A stretch of DNA of 64,000 nucleotides. Source: Pseudarcicella hirudinis. GTDB taxonomy: Bacteria; Bacteroidota; Bacteroidia; Cytophagales; Spirosomataceae. Position 1 is the first letter of the stretch, and each line of letters starts with the position of its first letter. Shown here piece by piece: positions 52,482-61,439 of the stretch. Below the pieces are notes generated by a model. That model saw only the letters and a list, made by a program, of their open reading frames with translations, was not told the DNA's origin and did no database searches. The DNA lies in assembly GCF_900115665.1 (NCBI RefSeq), contig NZ_FOXH01000007.1, positions 178,672-242,671 of the forward strand, given 5' to 3'. The translations under genes and the position numbers were made by a program.

Positions 52482-55112
52482 TTAACGAAGGAAAATGGCT
52501 TTTTTAACAATGCGTTCATCACCAACCTGTAAATGAATAAAATAAGTGCCTCCAGCCTGATTAGAAAGATTAACTATCTGGGTAAACTCCGTTCCGATTC
52601 CTTCAAATGTAGATGTTCCCAGCATTTTTCCGGTTAAGGTACTTACAGAAAGCGTCACCTTTCCGGCTGGTTTTACGAATTTGGCTTCTATTCTGAATTC
52701 ACCAGTTTCATTCGGATTAGGTGATAGCTTTACCTCCGTTTTTACCTCCTCTTCCAGACCCAGAACCTGATTGCCTCCTGATGTTCCTGGAGCAGGGCCC
52801 TGGATATTTAAATTATCTACTGTCCAGCCCCAGCCATAAGCGCCTGCGTCAGCATGAAGTTTGAAACGAATCAACACTTTATCGCCTGCTTTAAAATATC
52901 CGGCTTTAAGCATATCGATTTGTCTTTTCTGGAAAAGAGCAGGACTCCCTACTGCTTTGGAATTATTATCCTGGTCAACAATACTGTTCCATGCTGACAA
53001 CCATACAGGTTTGTCGTTGGAATCCCAGCCTGCCTGAAATGCCTTCCAGGTTTTACCACCATCCGAAGAGCCTTCAACGATTACATAATCGTAAAACTGC
53101 CGGTTAACAGAACCATCTGAATTATAAAACTTGGCATTTGTTTCGCCTGGTTCTACCAAAACAACCTCATCAAAATAAATTTTTGCCGTATCGGCTCTTA
53201 AAGTAACTGGCTTTAATAAGGTAAAATAGGTATTTGTAAAAGGATCGACGTCAACATCTTCTTCCGAGCCATCTTTATAGGGGTGATCTGAGTTCATAGA
53301 AGGATCCTTGAAACTCGCCGGAGTGGTAATGCTAAATCCCTTTGTAAAAAAGTCTGTACTCTGAAGATTTGAAAAATCAGTCTGGTAAATTGCCACAGGA
53401 GCCTGAATCTGAATTACTTTAAATTCATATGTTCCCGTTATTGGGCTATAAGTAGTATTTTTTGCTTTTGCTTTATCTTTTACCACAATTCTGTAGGTAA
53501 TCTTTTCTCCTCCTTTCAGCAAACCTGCCGGAAATTCAAAATTCCCGTCATAATCACTTATTAAAATGCCATCTCCATTGCTTCTTTTTAAGCCAAAGGG
53601 TTTCTGAACAGCTCCGTTAATCGAATATTCCACATAAACCGTGTCAATCCCAATGTTATCACTTCCTTTCAAGGTTGGCAGTTTAGTGATGGTTTCCGTA
53701 GAAAACATAGAAGAAATGTTGTTATTATAAACCACAACCGGCCTGGTAGTATCCGCTCCTACTTTGAATCTGTAGAAAAAAGTAGAATCTGCTTTTCCCG
53801 GAGCCTCAGCTGGTGTAAGCATTGTTCTCCCCGCTAAATCACTTCCCTGAAAGTAATAACTTATCGTCCTTTCCGTCGCAGAAGCAGGTAAGGAAAAAGT
53901 ATAAGTATCTGTATTGGGAATCCTGGTAAGACTTGCCTGAACAGGTTTCGTTTTTATATTATCATTTATGGCATAAAACATCTTTATCGACTCAGGAAGA
54001 TAAGTTGTATCGCTCATTACCTGAATAGAAAATACAAAAGATTTTGTCATATCTTCCGTATCATTAAAAGGCGTGTGAATAATTGAAGATCCTCTCCAGC
54101 CCATGTCTTTAAACATGTTTAAAACAATAGGGCCTGGGTTAAGTGTCAACTCTCCGGGAGCTCCCTGTGGAGTCATCAGGGCATCTTTATCTCCTGCTTT
54201 ATAAGTCTGTTCGTCCAAATGAGAAATACTTGAACCCGTTACATAAGGATATGGTGCATAAAGTTTTGCCGGAGTATTATTGTTATTTCTGGTAGTGGAA
54301 GGGCTGTTAAAAAACAAGGCATTGCTTGTATATTGATCCATTAGAGCTGAGGAAGGATTCTCAAACAGTTTCTGGTTAATAATCTGCTGTGCCGTTTTGT
54401 TCTCAATATAGTGATCAAAAATATAAGGCCCGAATCCATAGCCCCATAAACCCTGCGTCTGGTTATTGATTGCTCTGAAAGATGATACAAATCCCAGTCC
54501 GTGGCCAATTTCATGAAGTACAGTTGAGGTAAGATCTTCTTTTCCTCTTACGGAAACAGTTTGATAAGACCAGTCAAAATTGGCATTAAAACTGGCTATA
54601 ATATCCGGATCATCTCCATTTAGATTTTTATGGGCCATTTTTTCTGCCAAAGCAACCGGATACCATGTCAGGGCTTTATTAGCTCCGGGAAAATCTCTGT
54701 AAATTGCAGTGGTATAAGCCGATCCCAATATGCCATCTCCGAGAATCGTCCAGTTGGCTCTGATTTTTATAGGAACATCTGAAATGATTACGCTCTGCCA
54801 GATATCAACTGCCCTTTGAAAAGCTGCTTTTGCTTCCTGCGGGAAATCTATATATTCTACAATAAATTTGGAACGATCAGCCTGCGGGCGTGCATTTGGA
54901 GAAAGTTTCTGTAAATACTCCTGCGGAGGGGCTACGTACGTAGGGGTATATGGTGTATTTCGGTCCGGAACGGGGCAATAAATAATAGAACCTGGTCTGG
55001 TTTCCATTCTTACTCCATTATTTTTAGCTGGCGTTTTCTGTGCTTCTGCTGAAAACACAGTGCCTGTAAAAGTCAAAACAAGCAAGGTAGCTTTCGAAAG
55101 TAAATTTTTCAC
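52482..55112 (-). CDS. T9SS-sorted putative zinc metalloprotein
   Basis: 876 residues. A signal peptide (about 1-24, ending SAEAQ) is followed by a catalytic-like region in which TVLHEIGHGLGFVSSF (about 197-212) gives HExxH at 200-204. The third metal ligand of classical metzincins (HExxHxxGxxH) is replaced by serine 210. The family is therefore an HExxHxxGF type of uncertain activity. The middle is built of Ig/fibronectin-like beta domains (about 360-590), then a jelly-roll-like region. The last about 85 residues (KLSPNPNETGEFRIEAKF ... VKKAIFLR) are a type A sorting domain for the type IX secretion system. It is therefore expected to be exported or bound to the cell surface. Its substrate is unknown. 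Confidence 0.85.
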   Translation of the reverse strand: MKNLLSKATLLVLTFTGTVFSAEAQKTPAKNNGVRMETRPGSIIYCPVPDRNTPYTPTYVAPPQEYLQKLSPNARPQADRSKFIVEYIDFPQEAKAAFQRAVDIWQSVIISDVPIKIRANWTILGDGILGSAYTTAIYRDFPGANKALTWYPVALAEKMAHKNLNGDDPDIIASFNANFDWSYQTVSVRGKEDLTSTVLHEIGHGLGFVSSFRAINNQTQGLWGYGFGPYIFDHYIENKTAQQIINQKLFENPSSALMDQYTSNALFFNSPSTTRNNNNTPAKLYAPYPYVTGSSISHLDEQTYKAGDKDALMTPQGAPGELTLNPGPIVLNMFKDMGWRGSSIIHTPFNDTEDMTKSFVFSIQVMSDTTYLPESIKMFYAINDNIKTKPVQASLTRIPNTDTYTFSLPASATERTISYYFQGSDLAGRTMLTPAEAPGKADSTFFYRFKVGADTTRPVVVYNNNISSMFSTETITKLPTLKGSDNIGIDTVYVEYSINGAVQKPFGLKRSNGDGILISDYDGNFEFPAGLLKGGEKITYRIVVKDKAKAKNTTYSPITGTYEFKVIQIQAPVAIYQTDFSNLQSTDFFTKGFSITTPASFKDPSMNSDHPYKDGSEEDVDVDPFTNTYFTLLKPVTLRADTAKIYFDEVVLVEPGETNAKFYNSDGSVNRQFYDYVIVEGSSDGGKTWKAFQAGWDSNDKPVWLSAWNSIVDQDNNSKAVGSPALFQKRQIDMLKAGYFKAGDKVLIRFKLHADAGAYGWGWTVDNLNIQGPAPGTSGGNQVLGLEEEVKTEVKLSPNPNETGEFRIEAKFVKPAGKVTLSVSTLTGKMLGTSTFEGIGTEFTQIVNLSNQAGGTYFIHLQVGDERIVKKAIFLR

Positions 55113-55312
55113 ATTCTTAAGAATTTTAGATGAACACTTCTCAAATAAATTAATCCTACGGGTTAAAATTCAATATCGATGCATCCGGCAAAGAAACAGC
55201 TTTTAAAGCTAGAACTATCAGATATTAAGCAAACTTCATGCTTCAACAGGCTTAAATACTTTTCCTTCTATAAAGTTATTGGCTTTTCCGTATTTTCCTT
55301 GGGATTTTCCAT

Positions 55313-55349
55313 AAAAAACCTCGCACAGGTGAATGCGCGAGGCTTTTTT
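55313..55349 (-). terminator. Intrinsic terminator of the SusC1-SusD1 unit
   Basis: AACCTCGC (from 55317) pairs with GCGAGG (55337-55342) with flanking A and T runs, so it can act on both strands. It lies just past the SusD1 stop on the minus strand. Confidence 0.75.
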
Positions 55350-55368
55350 AAAAGATTCTCAAATCGAT

Positions 55369-56703
55369 TTAATATCCCGGGTTCTGAATAAGTTTCTTAT
55401 TAGCCAGCATTTCTCTTTGAGGAATCGGCCACAATGCCTGGTTATTGCTGTAATTAGCCAATACTTTTGAGGCTCTACCCGTTCTGATCAGATCGTAGTA
55501 ATAATGTCCTTCCAATGCTAATTCTAACCTTCTTTGCAGGAACAATTCATCTCTCAGTTTCGCCTGATCATTCACAATAGAATCGCTGACGTTCGATAAT
55601 CCGGCTCTGTTTCTGATTTGATTAATCAGCGTAACTGCATCTGCAAGCTTTCCTGTTTCCAAAGCAGCTTCTGCCTGGATCAGAATCATCTCGCCAAGTC
55701 TGAATAATACCACATTATCATTTCCCTGGATTCTGAAGTACTTCAGTCTTGAATCAAAGGCAACTGTAGGAATTCTACGAGCATCTCCCACAGTAAAGGC
55801 ATTTTGTAAATCCGTAGTCGGGCGCATCTCATTTCTTCCTCCTCTTGCCGTACTAAATAAGAAAAATGCAATCGGATTGGAGTTTGTAATACTGAACTGA
55901 AGCTCCCAGATAGATTCATTTGTATTCTGATCTTCAAAAATTGAAAGGAAATTAGATTCCAGGGTTTTCCCCTGAGAGGCAGAGGCTGCTGCGGCAGAAG
56001 CCAGTGCCCATTCCTGACGATACAGATGTACTCTTGCCTTTAAAGCATAAGCAGCAAGTTTATTAGCTCTTCCTACATCAAATGAAGGATCACCTGTTGC
56101 AAAATCCATCGGCAGATTTGCAATCGCAAATGTCAGATCATCCAGAATCTGTTTGTACACATCTTCTTTAGGATTACGGGAAACCTGCAAGCTTGCATCT
56201 GCAACTTTTGTAGGCGTTAATACAAGCGGAACATCACCCCATGAACGAATCAAGGTAAAATAATGATATGCTCTCAGGAAGCGGGCTTCTGCAATAACAA
56301 TATTTTTACTGTCAGCAAAAGCCGGATCATTGAATGCCGGAACATTGGTTATAATGTTATTCGCACGGTTTATTCCGTCATAGATTTGTGCCCAAACATT
56401 AGTTATTTCAATATTATCCGCCAGAATATTACGTTGTGCAATAGCGGCAAATGACGGAAAAGAACCTGTATGAGCAAGATTACCTCCCTGAAGGTCAGGA
56501 TAAAGTAAGATTCTTAAACCCATATAGTTTTCACTTTGCAAAGCATTATAAGCTCCAATCAGAGAAGCCTGAATGGCCTCAACACTTTGAAAAGCTTTGT
56601 CGGAGGTAATTGAAGACTGGGGCTCCTGATTTAACACCTCACAACCTGCCAGACTAAAAACAAGCGTGGCAGCCAGTATTAATTTATGAATATATGTTTT
56701 CAT
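55369..56703 (-). CDS. SusD/RagB-family nutrient-binding lipoprotein (SusD1)
   Basis: 444 residues. Lipobox LAGC puts the lipid on cysteine 21. It has the SusD N-terminal pattern VLNQEPQSSITSDKAFQSVE, TPR-like helices with LIGAYNALQSENYMG, AEARFLRAYHYFTLIRSWGDVPLV (in parts), and the C-terminal hallmark RLGEMILIQAEAAL, then LINQIRNRAGLSN, LFLQRRLELALEGHYYYDLIRTG (in parts) and ALWPIPQREML. It sits on the cell surface and delivers ligand to the SusC partner, 141 nt upstream. The ligand (glycan or peptide) is unknown. Confidence 0.95.
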   Translation of the reverse strand: MKTYIHKLILAATLVFSLAGCEVLNQEPQSSITSDKAFQSVEAIQASLIGAYNALQSENYMGLRILLYPDLQGGNLAHTGSFPSFAAIAQRNILADNIEITNVWAQIYDGINRANNIITNVPAFNDPAFADSKNIVIAEARFLRAYHYFTLIRSWGDVPLVLTPTKVADASLQVSRNPKEDVYKQILDDLTFAIANLPMDFATGDPSFDVGRANKLAAYALKARVHLYRQEWALASAAAASASQGKTLESNFLSIFEDQNTNESIWELQFSITNSNPIAFFLFSTARGGRNEMRPTTDLQNAFTVGDARRIPTVAFDSRLKYFRIQGNDNVVLFRLGEMILIQAEAALETGKLADAVTLINQIRNRAGLSNVSDSIVNDQAKLRDELFLQRRLELALEGHYYYDLIRTGRASKVLANYSNNQALWPIPQREMLANKKLIQNPGY

Positions 56704-56844
56704 CTGTTTATGATTTAGACTTTCGTTTGAACATCAGCTATTTTCTCATTCCCTTCTGTCTTTTAAGCTGAAATTCCCGGAAAATAAAATTGACTGATAA
56801 TTAAAATATAAAACGCATTAATTATGAGACATTTAACATTTCAA

Positions 56845-59800
56845 TTAAAAATCGAGTTGAACGCCAAAAGTATAGGTTCTTGCCTGAGGATAAACCAGGA
56901 AGTCTGTTCCTAATGCCACGTTACTTCCGCTGAATGTATTTACTTCCGGATCAAAACCTTTGTATTTTGTAAATGTCCATAAGTTCTGAGCTTGTCCGTA
57001 AATTCTTACTCTTGAGAATAATTTGGTTCTTTCTATCAATTTTGCAGGAAGGGTATAACCTAAAATCAGGTTCTTGATTCTGGCATAAGAACCATCTTCA
57101 AGCCATCTGTCTGAATCACGGCTATTGCTGTTCGGGTCACCATAAATAGCTCTCGGAACATCTGTATTAGTATTTTGCGGAGTCCAGCGTCTTAGTGTTT
57201 CATCTGTCTGGCCAAAAACACTGCTCATTGCAGCAGAAAAGGATCTGGTTGCATTATAAATTTTGTTTCCGTAAGAATATTGAAGGAATACAGATAAGTC
57301 AAAACCTTTGTAATAGAAATTATTGGTCATCCCGCCAAAGAAATCCGGTTGAGCAGACCCCAGAACTTCCTGGTCGGCGGCAGTAATAACGCCATCACCA
57401 TTTAAATCCTTAAACTTGATATCACCAGGTGCAGTAGCAGCTACCTGATAATAGGCTTTCGCTCCGTTGGTACCAAATTTATTATTGGCAATTGTATTCA
57501 ACGCATTGATTTCATCCTGAGTCTGGAAGATTTTCTCAACTCTGTAACCTCTGAAAGAACCGATCGGGTAACCGGCAGCTAACCAGCTGGCAAAACCTGC
57601 TTCCTGTGGCTCCACATCCGTATTGAATGATAGTAATTTATTTCTGTTAAATGTAATGTTAAAGTCTGTTGACCATTTGAAGTCTTTTGTATCTATATTT
57701 CTTGTATTCAGAGAGAACTCCCAACCAACGTTTTCCATTTTCCCTACGTTTTTCGTAGCTACGCTAAATCCGGAAGTTGCAGGAATATTTACGGGATACA
57801 ATAAATCAGATGTTTGTTTATTGTAGTATTCTGCCGTAAAGTTAACCCGGTTGTTAAACAAGCCTATTTCGATGGCGATATCAAGCTGATTTGTCTTTTC
57901 CCATTTCAGATCAGGGTTAGGAACTTGCGACGGAGAAATACCGCCTTGTCCGATGTAGTTGGTCCCTGAGCCATAAAGCCCTAATGACGGGAAGTTCCCT
58001 GCGTTGATATTATCAGTATTGTTGTTTGTATTGATAATGTTATTTCCGGTTGCTCCGTAGCTGGCTCTGAGTTTCAGATTGCTGATTTTCTTAACATCCT
58101 TCATAAAATTCTCCTCGCTGATCAACCAACCTCCTGAAACTGATGGAAACAAACCCCAACGATAGTTCTTACCGAGGTTTGAAGCTCCGTCATAACGAGC
58201 TGAGGCACTGAAAAGGTATTTCCCGTCATAATCGTAATTCAAACGACCGACATAAGAAGAAATACCAATAGATGTTCCGTTCGACTGGGCATCAACTTTT
58301 ACTGAACCAGATACGTTCTTTTTAAAGTCATTACTAGGGAAACCTGTTGTCTGAATATACAAGGTTGCCTGATTTCGTTCCTCATAGGCAGCAACTGCTG
58401 TGGCATTAATATTATGCTTTCCGGCAATTGTTGTGCTATAATTCATGATATTGTCCCATTGCCAGCGGGTAGCTGTATAACTGGTTGAAGTTCCCTGTCC
58501 TTTTACACCTACACCTGCATTGGTAGTAGTAGGTTTATACTGATCCTCGTTAGAAGTCAGATAATCCGTACCAATCTGAGATCTGAAAGTTAGTCCTTTA
58601 ATCAGTTCATATTGTGCATAAGCATTTGCCAGCACTCTGTAGTTTGTCACAAGTTGTGTTGGTTCAGCGAAAGCAGCAACCGGGTTTTCAACAATTGAGG
58701 CAGGATCCTTATAGTATCTTCCCTTATCATCTCTGATCGGAACATCTGAAGTAGCCAGAATTGCAGTGGAAATTACCCCATAAATGTTGTTATCATTTTC
58801 CAGACGATTAACGGTAGAACGGGTCAAACCAATACCTGTTCCTACTTTAAACTTAGAACTGACGGAATGATCAAGATTCAGGCGTCCGTGTAATCTGGTA
58901 AATCCTGAGTTTCTCACAATACCATCCTGATCAAAATATCCTCCTGAAATTGAATACTGCGTCCTGTCATTTCCACCGGAAATGGCAATTTCATAGTTTC
59001 TGATAGGAGCAGTTCTGAAAATCTCATTCTGCCAGTTTGTACTGTATTTAGTCAATGAAGGGTTATCATATGAAGCAGCCGTTCTGATGCCATTACGATC
59101 CGCCTCCGGAATACCTGTCAATAAATCCTGTACAAAAGACGTTAAAGCGCCTTTAGTTGGCCATACATCTCCAAAACCTACAATTTGTCCCTGGGAATTA
59201 ATGGAACCGAAACGGTTAAAAACCATATCATTAAAAAGAGCTGAATACTGAGGTCCGGTCAGGGTATTAATTCTGTTCCAGGTCTGGGCAAAACCTGTGG
59301 AATAATTCAGGGTGACTTTTGTTTTCCCAGATTTACCATGTTTAGTTGTGATAAGCACAACTCCGTTTGCAGCCCTGGAACCGTAGATTGCGGATGCAGC
59401 AGCATCTTTAAGCACTTCCATGGATTCAATATCTCCGGGAGGAATATCGGAGATCGGATTCAGTAACTGCCCTCCGGTACTGATCTGGGTAGTATTATTC
59501 GTATTTAAAATAATACCATCAACCACATACAAAGGTTCATTACTTCCCTGAATAGAGTTTGTTCCTCTTACACGTACCTGAATACCTCCGCCGGGAGTAC
59601 CTGAGTTTTGAGTAATCTGCACACCGGCAGCACGTCCCTGTAAACTTTGTTCAATACTTGTTATAGGTATATCAGCAATCTGTTTCGCTGTTACACTGGA
59701 TAGTGCTCCGGTCAGAGAACGTTTGGTCTGGGTTCCGTAACCTACCACAACAACTTCATTCAATTCAGAGACATCTACAGCCATTTTAACATCAATAACA

Positions 59801-60069
59801 GATTTGGATCCGATTATGACTTCCTGCTTTGAAAATCCTATGAAAGTAAAGATTAGTGTTTTTGCCTCATTTGGCAATGATATTTTGTATGTTCCGTCGA
59901 TATTTGATGTAACACCTCTCGAAGTTCCTTTCGCAGAGATACTAACACCGGGAAGCACTGATCCGTCTTCTCCGGAAGTTATTTTTCCGGTAATGACTCT
60001 CTCTTGAGCAAGTGCCTGAAAAACAAGCCCGAGCATCAATACAAAGCTCATTAGTAGATTTTTTTTCAT
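56845..60069 (-). CDS. SusC/RagA-family TonB-linked outer membrane protein (SusC1)
   Basis: 1074 residues. Signal peptide (about 1-22), CarboxypepD_reg-like domain (about 24-100, ITGKITSGEDGSVLPGVSI), TonB plug with VVVVGYGTQTKRSLTGA, RGTNSIQGSNEPLYVVDGI and VLKDAAASAIYGSRAANGV, then a 22-strand beta barrel. It ends RTYTFGVQLDF with terminal Phe. It is the energised importer for the ligand held by SusD1. The ATG at 60069 (MKKNLL) is used; one codon pair further is another ATG (60075), so the exact start is uncertain. No glycoside hydrolase, protease or sensor gene follows within the unit except the T9SS protein downstream. Confidence 0.96.
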   Translation of the reverse strand: MKKNLLMSFVLMLGLVFQALAQERVITGKITSGEDGSVLPGVSISAKGTSRGVTSNIDGTYKISLPNEAKTLIFTFIGFSKQEVIIGSKSVIDVKMAVDVSELNEVVVVGYGTQTKRSLTGALSSVTAKQIADIPITSIEQSLQGRAAGVQITQNSGTPGGGIQVRVRGTNSIQGSNEPLYVVDGIILNTNNTTQISTGGQLLNPISDIPPGDIESMEVLKDAAASAIYGSRAANGVVLITTKHGKSGKTKVTLNYSTGFAQTWNRINTLTGPQYSALFNDMVFNRFGSINSQGQIVGFGDVWPTKGALTSFVQDLLTGIPEADRNGIRTAASYDNPSLTKYSTNWQNEIFRTAPIRNYEIAISGGNDRTQYSISGGYFDQDGIVRNSGFTRLHGRLNLDHSVSSKFKVGTGIGLTRSTVNRLENDNNIYGVISTAILATSDVPIRDDKGRYYKDPASIVENPVAAFAEPTQLVTNYRVLANAYAQYELIKGLTFRSQIGTDYLTSNEDQYKPTTTNAGVGVKGQGTSTSYTATRWQWDNIMNYSTTIAGKHNINATAVAAYEERNQATLYIQTTGFPSNDFKKNVSGSVKVDAQSNGTSIGISSYVGRLNYDYDGKYLFSASARYDGASNLGKNYRWGLFPSVSGGWLISEENFMKDVKKISNLKLRASYGATGNNIINTNNNTDNINAGNFPSLGLYGSGTNYIGQGGISPSQVPNPDLKWEKTNQLDIAIEIGLFNNRVNFTAEYYNKQTSDLLYPVNIPATSGFSVATKNVGKMENVGWEFSLNTRNIDTKDFKWSTDFNITFNRNKLLSFNTDVEPQEAGFASWLAAGYPIGSFRGYRVEKIFQTQDEINALNTIANNKFGTNGAKAYYQVAATAPGDIKFKDLNGDGVITAADQEVLGSAQPDFFGGMTNNFYYKGFDLSVFLQYSYGNKIYNATRSFSAAMSSVFGQTDETLRRWTPQNTNTDVPRAIYGDPNSNSRDSDRWLEDGSYARIKNLILGYTLPAKLIERTKLFSRVRIYGQAQNLWTFTKYKGFDPEVNTFSGSNVALGTDFLVYPQARTYTFGVQLDF

Positions 60070-60404
60070 TTGCATAATAAGGTTTAAGTGAATTAGAAAC
60101 TAAAAAGTAAAGGGTGACTTAATTTAAACAAATTGTTATCAATATTCAACCTGTAAAACCCTTTTTTGTTCTTGAAATAATACAAAAAAAGGTTTACTTA
60201 GAAAAAAGATTGTTTTTTATAGATTCATACCAATTTTGAGACCAGAAAAAAAGCAAAAATGAATATTCTCCGGTAATCCGGCAAATACTGGTTTTATCTG
60301 AAAATATTATGCTAAACATAAGACGTTCTTTTTACAAAAAAAAATTCCGCAGGACATCCGTTCAATATTTAATCCTGAAAGCATATTGCAGGGTTTGAAA
60401 CAAA

Positions 60405-60605
60405 ATGGTACTTTCACTAATAATTGAAGAAAGTCTTGTTATTTATTATGTTATTCCCTCTTTTATGAGCACCTACTGGAAACTATCTGTTGCTGAGATA
60501 ATCACACTCCTGCTAATTCTTATTGTTTGTTATTTGATCTGGGTATCCGCAAAATTTCTTTATAAGTTCCTGGCTAAACCTGTCGTTAAAAAGCGGAAAA
60601 GGTAA
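60405..60605 (+). CDS. Possible small membrane protein (doubtful)
   Basis: A 66-residue frame starting with ATG. Hydrophobic segments (about 2-20 and 27-50, with VAEIITLLLILIVCYLIWV) and a strongly basic end (KPVVKKRKR) fit a small membrane protein. It resembles no family I know, has no visible promoter, and its strand is opposite to its neighbours. It could equally be a chance frame. Confidence 0.25.
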   Translation: MVLSLIIEESLVIYYVIPSFMSTYWKLSVAEIITLLLILIVCYLIWVSAKFLYKFLAKPVVKKRKR

Positions 60606-60740
60606 TCTGAAAATTTGAAGACATTGGGAAGAATAAATGATGGAAATATTTAGTGTTGCACCACAAAAGAAATAGTTTTGGCATTTTATTGCATTAGGAC
60701 TATTTCTGAATGATCGCAACTATTTCTTATTTAATAAGTA

Positions 60741-60801
60741 AAAAGGAGCAGCCTTAAAATGAAGTTTTTGAAACTCCATTCTAAGGCTGCTCCTTTTTTT
60801 A
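60741..60801. terminator. Long two-way terminator after the SusD2 lipoprotein unit
   Basis: Arms 60742-60767 and 60771-60796 pair over 26 bp with two G-T pairs and a 3-nt loop (core AAAGGAGCAGCCTTA). T runs follow on both strands. It ends the minus-strand transcript of the gene at 60829. Confidence 0.85.
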
Positions 60802-60828
60802 TAAGTAATCGGCGTTTTCTTTGAAAAA

Positions 60829-61329
60829 CTATGCTGAAGGTCTTACTCTGGTTTCTAATGGAATAATTGTATCGCCATTGTCCAAAGTAATCATGAAAAT
60901 GAACTGCAGGTCATAAAAAGCAGTTCCGTTCAATGGTAATGAAGTAAGACTCTTCTTGGTAAGATATTCAGCAACGGTTGTAGTGAACGTTACCGACTTT
61001 CCGCTGGCAGAAATCGGAGCAGTATTATACAAACCTGTTGCAACCTGTACAGCAGTCGGGTTAATCGCTCTGTTCACAGAAGAAGCCGCCACACGGGTGA
61101 TTTCTTTAATAGTACGAGGACTTCCGTCTGCCAGTTTTAATCTGATTTCAATTTTCCCTCCAGCTGATACTGAAGTAGTGGTAAATGGATAACGCTCATA
61201 AAATGTAGCATTGTCCACCGTAATAGCATCTGTAGCTACAGCATCTCTAACTCCGTAAATCCCATCGTTTTTACAAGAGGCTAGTGCTATTACAAGTAAT
61301 ATTATAGCTAAAAAATTATATTTTTTCAT
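60829..61329 (-). CDS. Lipoprotein downstream of SusD2, SusE-like position
   Basis: 166 residues with lipobox LASC (cysteine 19). The mature part is beta rich (GGKIEIRLKLADGSPRTIKEI, SGKSVTFTTTVAEYL, FYDLQFIFMITLDNGDTIIP in parts), suggesting one immunoglobulin-like domain. It lies third in the SusC2-SusD2 unit, where surface ligand-binding accessory lipoproteins are common. I do not recognise a named family. Confidence 0.75.
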   Translation of the reverse strand: MKKYNFLAIILLVIALASCKNDGIYGVRDAVATDAITVDNATFYERYPFTTTSVSAGGKIEIRLKLADGSPRTIKEITRVAASSVNRAINPTAVQVATGLYNTAPISASGKSVTFTTTVAEYLTKKSLTSLPLNGTAFYDLQFIFMITLDNGDTIIPLETRVRPSA

Positions 61330-61364
61330 CTTAAGACTTCGTTTAAATGTATTAAAATTTATTC

Positions 61365-61430
61365 AAATGGAATATTTCTGAAAGAGGATTAACCTTGAAG
61401 AAATATTCCGTATTTTGAAAAATTCCATTT
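61365..61430. repeat. Overlapping inverted repeats between SusD2 and the lipoprotein gene
   Basis: GGAATATTTCT (61369-61379) pairs with AGAAATATTCC (61399-61409). AAATGGAAT (61365-61373) can instead pair with ATTCCATTT (61422-61430). The two pairings share bases, so only one can form at a time. Confidence 0.5.
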
Positions 61431-61439
61431 CCTGAAAGA

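Larger units (their letters stand above)
60070..60828. other. 759-bp spacer between the two SusC/SusD units
   Basis: It holds the leader region of SusC1, one doubtful small plus-strand ORF (60405-60605) and a long terminator hairpin. No promoter consensus was found for SusC1, and no anti-sigma/sigma regulatory pair is present. Confidence 0.5.

Noticed and set aside
55179-55391. 70-residue plus-strand frame
   Set aside because: Spans a terminator hairpin and the SusD1 stop; not credible.
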